This document shows, piece by piece, positions 10,212 to 17,955 of a DNA stretch of 64,000 nt. A program made the position numbers and the translations under genes. Position 1 is the stretch's first letter. Every line of letters begins with the position of its first letter. Under the pieces are notes generated by a model. That model was not told where the DNA came from and made no database searches. It saw nothing but the letters and a program-made list of their open reading frames with translations. Origin of the DNA: an uncultured Pelagibacteraceae bacterium (GTDB lineage Bacteria > Pseudomonadota > Alphaproteobacteria > Pelagibacterales > Pelagibacteraceae); contig CACJNI010000001.1 of NCBI GenBank assembly GCA_902594705.1, forward strand, positions 62,001 to 126,000. Reading direction: 5' to 3'.

Positions 10212-11112
10212 CTATCAAAATTTTTTCTATCAAATTTTTGAACGAAATGTTATTGAATTTTGCAATTTCTGGAACTAAAGATAATGAAGTCATGCCTGGC
10301 TGAGTATTAGTTTCTAATAAATAAAATTTATTTTTATAAAATCTGAAGTCAGACCTCGAAACACCTCTACACTTTAATAATTTATGAACTTTTAACGCAA
10401 TATTAGTAACTTTTTTATATTGTGCATTTGTTAAATCAACTGGAATTATATGTTTTGTTTTAGCTTTTGGATTATATTTGGCCTGGTAATCATAAAATTT
10501 TCTTTTAGGCTTTAACTCTATTGCCCCAAGAATCCTTTCTGATAAAATGGCAACTTGTATTTCTCTGCCCGGTATATATTTCTCAATCAATATCTCACCA
10601 TAATCCTTTAATTTAATTAGATTTTTAAAAAAATTTTTTCTATTACAAATAAAAACATTCACACTTGAGCCTTCATTTATTGGTTTGATTACTAATGGAA
10701 AGCCAATTTTATTTTTTAATTTTTCAATAAATTTTTTTTTTTTGTTAAAATATTTAAATGAATATTTTAAATATTTAGGTGTTGCGATATTAGATTTAAT
10801 GAAAATTTTTTTTGATATGTCTTTATCTATTGCCAGTGAAGACGATAAAACACCTGAGTGAGTATATTTAATTCTTTCACTTTCTAAAATAGTCTGAATA
10901 TAGCCATCTTCACCATATCTGCCATGAAGAAGATTTAAAACAACAGTTGGTTTAAATTTTCTTAAATTTTTTACAAATTCACCATTAGGTTCGCAGATTT
11001 CAATTTTATATTTTTTATTTTTTTTTAATTCTGAATATACACTCTTTGCAGTTTTTAAACTAATTTCCCTTTCATTTGAATACCCTCCAGCAAGAATTAA
11101 TATTTTGTTCAC
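10192..11112 (-). CDS. ddl: D-alanine--D-alanine ligase
   Basis: Ddl joins two D-alanines with ATP to make the dipeptide used by the MurF half of the murE-murF protein in this cluster. The 306-aa ATP-grasp protein has the N-terminal ILAGGYSNEREISLKTA motif, HGRYGEDGYIQ, the PLVIKPINEGSSVNV ATP-binding strand, EKYIPGREIQVAIL and the late metal-binding LETNTQPGMTSLS. The start codon is GTG and overlaps the murB stop by one base (TAGTG), which indicates coupled translation. All catalytic landmarks are visible. Confidence 0.95.
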   Translation of the reverse strand: MNKILILAGGYSNEREISLKTAKSVYSELKKNKKYKIEICEPNGEFVKNLRKFKPTVVLNLLHGRYGEDGYIQTILESERIKYTHSGVLSSSLAIDKDISKKIFIKSNIATPKYLKYSFKYFNKKKKFIEKLKNKIGFPLVIKPINEGSSVNVFICNRKNFFKNLIKLKDYGEILIEKYIPGREIQVAILSERILGAIELKPKRKFYDYQAKYNPKAKTKHIIPVDLTNAQYKKVTNIALKVHKLLKCRGVSRSDFRFYKNKFYLLETNTQPGMTSLSLVPEIAKFNNISFKNLIEKILIDASINK

Positions 11113-12020
11113 TAATCTATAATTTTAATTTCTAAATTTATTTCAAAGCCTGTTTTATCTTTTACTTTTTTTTTTACATAGCTAATTAATGAATTCATTT
11201 CATCAAACGTAGCATTATTTTTATTGACAAAAAAATTTGAATGTTTTTCTGATATACATGCATCACCAAAACTAATACCTGCTGGAACTGACATTTTAAT
11301 CAATTGCCATGCCTTTTTATCAGTCTGGTCTATAGGATTTTTAAATGTACTTCCACCGGTTTTTATTTTTGATGGTTGAGAAATATTTTTTTCTTTAGAT
11401 AAATTTTCCATTAAAAATTTAATTTTTTTACTTTCTGATAAAGTGCCTTTAAACGTAGCGCTTAGATAAATTAAGTTATCTTTCAACTCAATGCTTCTAT
11501 AGCTAAATTTTATGTCGTTTGAAGTTAAAATTTTTATATTACCTGTTAAATCAATACATTGTAATGAAATTAATTTGTCTTTAAATTCTGAGCCAAAGCA
11601 ACCTGAATTCATCTTAATTCCTCCTCCAATTGTTCCAGGAATACAATACATAAATTCAAATCCAGTAATATCATTCTCCATTGCAAATTCAGAAACTTTT
11701 TTTTGAGAACAGGATGATCCGGCAATAATTTTATCATTATCTAATTTAGAAATTGACGAAAAATTACTACCTAATTTTATAATTACCCCCTCATAGATGC
11801 TATCTTTGAAAAGCACGTTTGATCCAGCCCCAAGAACAAATACTTTGCTTCTATTGGAATACATTTTTAAAAAATCTTTTAATTCTCTTAGATTTTTAGG
11901 TTTATAAAAAATTTTTGATTTTCCACCAATATTAAACCAATTAAGTTTTTTTACATTAAAATCAAAAAATATTTCTGAGTTATTTTTTTTTTTAAACTCT
12001 TTAATATCACTTATTTTCAT
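11112..12020 (-). CDS. murB: UDP-N-acetylenolpyruvoylglucosamine reductase MurB
   Basis: MurB is the FAD/NADPH enzyme that reduces UDP-GlcNAc-enolpyruvate to UDP-MurNAc. In the 302-aa sequence I see WFNIGGKSKIFYKP near the start, the FAD-binding VLGAGSNVLF, GIPGTIGG-like CIPGTIGGGIKMNSGCFG, the catalytic-region FSYRS, and GGSTFKNP with the serine that acts as proton donor in type II/I enzymes. The C-terminal SEKHSNFFVN is also family-typical. It follows murC with one base between them. Confidence 0.95.
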   Translation of the reverse strand: MKISDIKEFKKKNNSEIFFDFNVKKLNWFNIGGKSKIFYKPKNLRELKDFLKMYSNRSKVFVLGAGSNVLFKDSIYEGVIIKLGSNFSSISKLDNDKIIAGSSCSQKKVSEFAMENDITGFEFMYCIPGTIGGGIKMNSGCFGSEFKDKLISLQCIDLTGNIKILTSNDIKFSYRSIELKDNLIYLSATFKGTLSESKKIKFLMENLSKEKNISQPSKIKTGGSTFKNPIDQTDKKAWQLIKMSVPAGISFGDACISEKHSNFFVNKNNATFDEMNSLISYVKKKVKDKTGFEINLEIKIID

Positions 12021-12021
12021 A

Positions 12022-13404
12022 TTAATTCAAATTTCTGACCCAGTTAGAAATAGAGCCTGCTCCCATTGCAATAAAAATTTTGTTGCCAAAAGCTAAATTG
12101 TTTGTGACTTTTTTTAACTCCAATTCATTTTTAATTGTAATTAAATTCACATTCGAATCTTTTGCAATTAATTTTGCAAATGATTTATATGAGAAACCCA
12201 ATTTTATACTTTCTCCTGCTTTGTATAGTGGACAAAGAATTATAGTATTTGCTTTTTTAAAAGATTTGGCAAATTCTGTTTTCAAACTTTTTAATCTTGA
12301 AATTCTATGTGGTTGAAAAATACAAACAATTTCTTTTTTTTTATAAACTTCTCTAACACCATCTAAAACTGATCTAATTTCTGTAGGATGATGGGCATAA
12401 TCATCGAAAAATGATACATCGTTCTTTTTAAACAAGTAATTAAATCTTCTTTGAACTCCTTTAAAATTTTTGAGCCCCTGTTTTATTATTTTGCTTGGAA
12501 CACCTATTGAAAATGCAACTGACAATGCTGATGTTGCATTTTTCACGTTATGTAACCCTAGTAATGGAATAACAATATTTTTAATTATTGTACTTTTTCC
12601 TGGTATTTGAATTTTAACATCGAATTTAGTGTATTTTTTATATTGATGAATTTTATATATAAGAAAATTGGATTTTTCATTAAGCCCATATGTATAATAA
12701 TTTTTATTTTTTAGTTTTGGTAAAATATTTCTAATGTTTCTATCATCTAAACAAACAAATGATTTTCCCAAAGAGGGGGTTTTATCTAAAAAATCAATAA
12801 ATTTATTTTTTAAATTACTCATCGTTTTGTAGTAATCTAAATGTTCATTATCAATATTTGTGATTATAGAATAATTAAATGGTATCTGCATAAAACTTCC
12901 ATCAGATTCATCGGATTCAATTAGGCTCCAATCACTTCTTCCAAGTTTTGCTGAACTACCAATAGAATTTAAAACACCTCCATTGATTATTGTTGGATCT
13001 AGTTTGGCGTAATTTAAAATATTTGATAAGATAGATGTAGTAGTTGTTTTTCCGTGAGATCCAGTGACAACTATATTTTTCATTAATGATACAAGGTGTC
13101 CAAGTAACTCTCCTCTTTTATAAATTGGTATATTTAATTTTTTTGCCTGTTTTAACTCAGAATTATTTTTTTTTATTGCTGAAGAAACAACTAAAACTGT
13201 GCAATTTTTAATATTATTTTTGTTGTGCTTTAAATATATTGGTATTTTTTTTTTTCTTAAAGTCGTAAGATTTTTATTATCTGCAATGTCACTACCTTGA
13301 ATTTTAAATCCTAAACTATTCATTATTAATGCTAAACCACTCATTCCAATACCGCCAATTCCAACAAAGTGTATCAGCTCAGTCTTTCCAAGATTAATTT
13401 TCAT
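12022..13404 (-). CDS. murC: UDP-N-acetylmuramate--L-alanine ligase MurC
   Basis: MurC adds L-alanine to UDP-MurNAc, the first peptide step of peptidoglycan precursor synthesis. The 460-aa protein begins with a Rossmann-like HFVGIGGIGMSGLA. The ATP loop VTGSHGKTTT lies at about residues 113-122. Further landmarks are ESDESDGSF, NIDNEHLDYY, GLHNVKNATSA, FDDYAHHPTEIR (ligase C-terminal domain) and FQPHRISR. The protein is complete and of normal length. It overlaps murG by 11 bases. Confidence 0.97.
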   Translation of the reverse strand: MKINLGKTELIHFVGIGGIGMSGLALIMNSLGFKIQGSDIADNKNLTTLRKKKIPIYLKHNKNNIKNCTVLVVSSAIKKNNSELKQAKKLNIPIYKRGELLGHLVSLMKNIVVTGSHGKTTTTSILSNILNYAKLDPTIINGGVLNSIGSSAKLGRSDWSLIESDESDGSFMQIPFNYSIITNIDNEHLDYYKTMSNLKNKFIDFLDKTPSLGKSFVCLDDRNIRNILPKLKNKNYYTYGLNEKSNFLIYKIHQYKKYTKFDVKIQIPGKSTIIKNIVIPLLGLHNVKNATSALSVAFSIGVPSKIIKQGLKNFKGVQRRFNYLFKKNDVSFFDDYAHHPTEIRSVLDGVREVYKKKEIVCIFQPHRISRLKSLKTEFAKSFKKANTIILCPLYKAGESIKLGFSYKSFAKLIAKDSNVNLITIKNELELKKVTNNLAFGNKIFIAMGAGSISNWVRNLN

Positions 13405-14470
13405 TAATAATTTCTATAATATGATTATTTATATTATTCCAAGTATTTTTTTCAGTTAAATCTTTAAGATTATTAATTTTTATTTCATAATCATTATAAT
13501 TATTTAAAATTTTTAAAATGAAATTAGAAGTTTCTATAATTTCAAAATTTTTTTGCTCTAAAATCCAGCTACAATTATTCTCATAATAATAAATTGAATT
13601 ATAAAATTGGTGATTATCCTTAGCTGTAGGTAATGGTATTGATACAAAAGGTATTCTTAAGAAGGAGAGTTCACTCAAAGTACCTGCACCTCCTCTTGTT
13701 ATTGCTAAATCAACTTTTTCGTAAATTTTAGAGTAATCCTCAGAAAATTGAAAAAAAGCATGCTTAATTTTTTCTTTATTATATTTTTCTTGTATTGATA
13801 AATTTAAATTTTTATTTGCTATTTGCTGTACAATTTCTATTTTGTGTTTTTTTGAAATTTTTATCATTAATTCTGTAATTTTATCGTCAAAAAAAGATGC
13901 ACCTTGACTTCCTCCAATAATAAGTATCTTACTAATTTTTTTATCAAATTTGGTTGAATTTTTTTTTAAATTGTAAAGTTGACTTTTTAAAATTGGCTTA
14001 ATTATAATTTTTTTAAAATCGTATTTTGTTGGAAAATTTTTTAAATTTTTATGATAACAAATAATCTTGTTTGAAAAATTGAGGGCAATTTTGTTTGACT
14101 TTCCTAAAACACTATTGGGCTCAAATAAAAATATTTTTTTTTTCAAAATAAAAGCAGCAATACAAAATGGTAAGGACATATATCCTCCAGTGCTTATTAC
14201 TATTTCAATTCCAAATTTTTTTATAAATTTATATGATTTAAATATATTATAAAAATATTTAATTACGTAAATTGGCAGTAAATATGGTTTTAAAAATAAA
14301 TTTGGTACATTTATAACTTCATAATCATATTTTTTTTTATCTATAAATTTTTTTCCTCTTTGATCAGTTACAATTTTAACTGAATAGTTTTCTTTTAGAT
14401 GTTCGAACAATGACACCGATGGTGCTACATGACCACCTGAGCCACCTGTAACAATTAAAAGCTTTTTCAT
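13394..14470 (-). CDS. murG: Undecaprenyldiphospho-muramoylpentapeptide beta-N-acetylglucosaminyltransferase MurG
   Basis: MurG transfers GlcNAc to lipid I on the inner face of the cytoplasmic membrane to give lipid II. The N-terminal GT-B glycine loop is GGSGGHVAPSVSLFEHL. A second loop is ILIIGGSQGASFFDDK. The nucleotide-sugar site is ITRGGAGTLSELSFLRIPFVSIPLP, followed by DNHQFYNS. At 358 aa it has a normal length. It sits between ftsW and murC, with one base separating it from ftsW. Confidence 0.96.
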   Translation of the reverse strand: MKKLLIVTGGSGGHVAPSVSLFEHLKENYSVKIVTDQRGKKFIDKKKYDYEVINVPNLFLKPYLLPIYVIKYFYNIFKSYKFIKKFGIEIVISTGGYMSLPFCIAAFILKKKIFLFEPNSVLGKSNKIALNFSNKIICYHKNLKNFPTKYDFKKIIIKPILKSQLYNLKKNSTKFDKKISKILIIGGSQGASFFDDKITELMIKISKKHKIEIVQQIANKNLNLSIQEKYNKEKIKHAFFQFSEDYSKIYEKVDLAITRGGAGTLSELSFLRIPFVSIPLPTAKDNHQFYNSIYYYENNCSWILEQKNFEIIETSNFILKILNNYNDYEIKINNLKDLTEKNTWNNINNHIIEIINEN

Positions 14471-14471
14471 T

Positions 14472-15581
14472 TTAAATTAATTTTCTTTTTGTTAAATTCA
14501 AAATTATTCCAGAAAGCAATGATGTGCCTATTATTGATGAGCCACCGTAGCTCAAAAATGGCATTGTCATACCTGTTGTGGGAAGCATTCGTATATTGAC
14601 ACCGATATGAATAAAGGTTTGCAACAAAATTATTGTTATCGATCCAACAAGAATTAGTTTGATATTGTCATTTTCAATTAAATTTATTTTTTTTATAACC
14701 CTATAAGAAAAAATTAAATATAGTAAAATTATACCTATAACTATAATTACTCCGAATTCTTCCGCAATAACTGCCATTATGTAATCTGTATGAGCTTCAG
14801 GTATCTTTGAGTTTAATGTTCCTTCGCCTATACCTTTTCCCAAAAACCCTCCACTTGATATAGCATCACTAGCCTTGTCAGCTTGATAATTGTTGCCTTC
14901 AGAGGCATTAATAAATGATATTAATCTAATTTTTATATACTCAAATTTTGGAAATAAGAAAATTAAAATAAAAGTTAATGAGCAAACCGTTACTAAGGAA
15001 AGAAAAAATAATATTAAATTTATTCCAGATACAAAAATAAGTGTTAACCATACAGATATTAATAATAATGTCTGCCCTAAATCTGGTTGAGATAAAAGAA
15101 GTATTATTGTGGGTAATAAAACAACCATACTCATCAAATATTTAAAATACAGATTTTTTTTATCAATTGATATTATCAATGATATTATAATTACAAAAAA
15201 AGGTTTTAAAGTTTCAATTGGCTGAAACCTTGGTAATGTTCCAATATCTAACCATCTTTTTGAACCTTTTACTTCAATTCCAATTATGGGTACTAAAAAT
15301 AATGTTATAAAACTAAGAAAAAATAATAATATCGACAGATTTATCAATAATTTTTGATCTAATGAAGAAAATATTAAAATAATCAGAATGCCCAAAGTTA
15401 CAAAGACCAAATGTTTTAAAAAAAAATAATACGAATTTGTAGATAATTTATCTGACGCGATTATAGATGTGGATACAAATGAAAAAAATAATCCCAAAGT
15501 AAAAAGTATAGTAATTACAAAAAAAATTGATTTATCTATATTTTTCCACCAATCATAATAAGTATCAAAATATTTATTCAT
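14472..15581 (-). CDS. ftsW: Lipid II polymerase FtsW (SEDS family)
   Basis: FtsW is the SEDS-family glycosyltransferase that polymerises septal peptidoglycan together with FtsI. The 369-aa protein is almost wholly hydrophobic with about ten membrane segments. Family motifs are KGSKRWLDIG, FQPIETLKPF, SQPDLGQTLLL, GGFLGKGIGEGTLNSKIPEAHTDYI and the C-terminal LPTTGMTMPFLSYGGSS. Its ATG overlaps the murD stop as ATGA. Position between murD and murG is the standard one. Confidence 0.95.
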   Translation of the reverse strand: MNKYFDTYYDWWKNIDKSIFFVITILFTLGLFFSFVSTSIIASDKLSTNSYYFFLKHLVFVTLGILIILIFSSLDQKLLINLSILLFFLSFITLFLVPIIGIEVKGSKRWLDIGTLPRFQPIETLKPFFVIIISLIISIDKKNLYFKYLMSMVVLLPTIILLLSQPDLGQTLLLISVWLTLIFVSGINLILFFLSLVTVCSLTFILIFLFPKFEYIKIRLISFINASEGNNYQADKASDAISSGGFLGKGIGEGTLNSKIPEAHTDYIMAVIAEEFGVIIVIGIILLYLIFSYRVIKKINLIENDNIKLILVGSITIILLQTFIHIGVNIRMLPTTGMTMPFLSYGGSSIIGTSLLSGIILNLTKRKLI

Positions 15582-16870
15582 TGCTTAAGTAAATATTTTT
15601 TTATTAAAAAATTGAAATATTCTCCTCTGTGTTCAAAATTTTTAAATTGGTCAAATGAAGCTGCAGCAGGGCTAAATAATATTGTAATTTTATGTTTTTC
15701 ATTTTTTATAATTCTTGAGATTTTTTTTAAAGTTTCTTTTAAATCCTTTGCTATATTTAATTTAAGTTTATTTTTTAAGATTTTTGCAAATATTTTTTTA
15801 TCTTTGCCAAAAATAAATGCCTCTATATTTTTACAATTTTTTTTGTTTAGATTAAATTTATCACCTTTTTTGAATAATCCTCCTAAAATCCAATAAATTT
15901 TTTCATTTGATTTTAGAAAAGGAATTGTAGAAGACAATGTAGTTGATTTTGAATCATTTATTATTTTAAAGTCTTTTGAGTTGTAAATTAATTGTTGTCT
16001 AAATTTTAATGGTTTAAAATTATCTATAGTCTTCAAAATAGTTTTTTTATTTAATTTAAGATAATTAGACAATTCAAAAATAAAATTTAAGTTTTGAAAA
16101 TTGATAGAATTACTAAAATATCTATTTTTAATTTTTTTTTTAAAATGTGTATATTTATTTTGTTTCAAAAATATTACTTTTGATTTTACTAATTTGGATT
16201 TCAATGAGGATTTTATCCTATTAACATTTGGTATAATTGAAATATCATTTTTTTTTTGGTTTGTTACAGATTTTAATTTTGAAGTAATGTAATTTTTCAT
16301 AGTCAAATGTCTCTCCAAATGATCATTGGATATATTCAATATAATAGAATATTTTGATCTAAAATATTTACTGTAGGCTAGCTGATATGAAGATACCTCA
16401 ACTACTAAAATTGTATTTTTTTTTATCTTTTTTTCCTCTAGAATTGGATTGCCTATATTGCCTGTCAATCGTACATCATAACCATGATATTTCAAAATAT
16501 CATGCAACAATTTTGAAGTTGTTGACTTCCCATTTGTTCCAGTGATTGAGATAGTTAATATTTCAGGTCTAAATTCATAAAAAATGTCTAAATCACTAAC
16601 AATTTTCTGTAGATTTTTTTTAAGATAATTAGAAAGTAAGCATTTATTTATATTGATACCTGGACTAAGAATTATTTTATCAAATTTAGCGTCAATTATT
16701 TTTGATTTGTTTAAAAAAAATTTTTTAAAGTTTCTAGTGTTTTTACTTTTATCATCATCAAAAATATAACAACTATTGTTGTGTTTTAAATAATTTAAAG
16801 CAGATAATCCCGATTTTCCAAGTCCGTATATTAAAACTTTTTTTTTTGAAGTTTCATTTTTAAAATTCAT
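15578..16870 (-). CDS. murD: UDP-N-acetylmuramoylalanine--D-glutamate ligase MurD
   Basis: MurD adds D-glutamate to UDP-MurNAc-L-Ala. The 430-aa protein starts with a Rossmann-type VLIYGLGKSGLSAL. The P-loop GTNGKST is at about 111-117. Other Mur ligase marks are VEVSSYQLAYS, NISNDHLERH and the substrate and Mg region INDSKSTTLSST. The sequence is lysine-rich and divergent, as is the rest of this AT-rich cluster, but the motifs are intact. The start codon overlaps the mraY stop (TAATG). Confidence 0.95.
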   Translation of the reverse strand: MNFKNETSKKKVLIYGLGKSGLSALNYLKHNNSCYIFDDDKSKNTRNFKKFFLNKSKIIDAKFDKIILSPGININKCLLSNYLKKNLQKIVSDLDIFYEFRPEILTISITGTNGKSTTSKLLHDILKYHGYDVRLTGNIGNPILEEKKIKKNTILVVEVSSYQLAYSKYFRSKYSIILNISNDHLERHLTMKNYITSKLKSVTNQKKNDISIIPNVNRIKSSLKSKLVKSKVIFLKQNKYTHFKKKIKNRYFSNSINFQNLNFIFELSNYLKLNKKTILKTIDNFKPLKFRQQLIYNSKDFKIINDSKSTTLSSTIPFLKSNEKIYWILGGLFKKGDKFNLNKKNCKNIEAFIFGKDKKIFAKILKNKLKLNIAKDLKETLKKISRIIKNEKHKITILFSPAAASFDQFKNFEHRGEYFNFLIKKYLLKQ

Positions 16871-17955
16871 TATCTAAGTTTTAAAGTGGCCAAACCAATC
16901 ATTGCAAGTATTATTGAAATTATCCAAAATCTAATAACTACAGTTGATTCAGGCCATCCCTTTTTCTCAAAATGATGATGAATTGGAGCCATTTTAAATA
17001 TTCTTTTACCAGTAAGTTTAAATGAAATAACTTGTACAATGACTGAGATAGCTTCTAAAACAAACAAACCTCCAGTTATTGCTAATACAATTTCATGTTT
17101 TGTTATTATGCCAACAGCTCCTAATGATCCTCCCAAAGATAGAGATCCTGTATCTCCCATAAAAATTTTTGCGGGTGGAGCATTAAACCACAGAAAACCT
17201 AAACATGCTCCAATAATTGATCCACAAAATATTGAGGCTTCTCCTACTCCCTCTATATATGTTATTTGAAGATAGTCTGAAAAAATTATGTTTCCAGAAA
17301 TATAACTAATAAATGCAAAACAAGCTGCAACTAGCATTACTGGGACAGTAGCTAATCCATCTAAACCGTCTGTTAAATTTACTGCGTTTGAGGCTCCAAC
17401 TATTATGAACATATAAAAAGGTACAAAAAACCAACCGATATTTAAAACTAGGTTTTTAAAAAATGGAAAGTAAAGATTATTCAGCTCCTCTGAGTTACTT
17501 GTAAAATAAAGTAAAATAATTCCAGCTAATGCTAAAATAATTTGTAAGGAAAATTTAGTTATTGATGAGATCCCATTAGAACTTTTCATCTTTATTTTTT
17601 TATAATCGTCAAAAGCACCCAATAAACCAAATGATCCTGCTATATAAATTAAAAACCAGTTGTATGGGTTAGATAGATCTCCCCATAATAATACCCCAGA
17701 AAAAACACCAAGTAATATTAATAATCCACCCATAGTAGGCGTTCCAATTTTTCTAATAATATGATCGCTAGGTCCATCTTCTCTTATTGGATTATGTATT
17801 TGTTTTGATGAAAAAAAGTTAATTAATGGATTGCCTACTAAAAAAACAACAAGCATTGCAGTAAACATTGAAAGACCAGTTCTAACAGTTAAGTATTTAA
17901 ATACGTTTAAAAAACTAAATTGTTCAACTAAATTTGAAAATAATAAATATAACAT
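16870..17955 (-). CDS. mraY: Phospho-N-acetylmuramoyl-pentapeptide-transferase MraY
   Basis: MraY makes lipid I by moving phospho-MurNAc-pentapeptide onto undecaprenyl phosphate in the inner membrane. The 361-aa polytopic protein contains all the signature loops: GTPTMGGLLIL, FGLLGAFDDYKKIK, NAVNLTDGLDGLA, FLWFNAPPAKIFMGDTGSLSLGG and MAPIHHHFEKKGWPE. About ten membrane segments are evident. It is coupled to both neighbours by TAATG overlaps. Confidence 0.97.
   Translation of the reverse strand: MLYLLFSNLVEQFSFLNVFKYLTVRTGLSMFTAMLVVFLVGNPLINFFSSKQIHNPIREDGPSDHIIRKIGTPTMGGLLILLGVFSGVLLWGDLSNPYNWFLIYIAGSFGLLGAFDDYKKIKMKSSNGISSITKFSLQIILALAGIILLYFTSNSEELNNLYFPFFKNLVLNIGWFFVPFYMFIIVGASNAVNLTDGLDGLATVPVMLVAACFAFISYISGNIIFSDYLQITYIEGVGEASIFCGSIIGACLGFLWFNAPPAKIFMGDTGSLSLGGSLGAVGIITKHEIVLAITGGLFVLEAISVIVQVISFKLTGKRIFKMAPIHHHFEKKGWPESTVVIRFWIISIILAMIGLATLKLR

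Noticed and set aside
17039-17269. 76-aa plus-strand ORF opposite mraY
   Set aside because: It is antisense to highly conserved mraY loops and has no support of its own.
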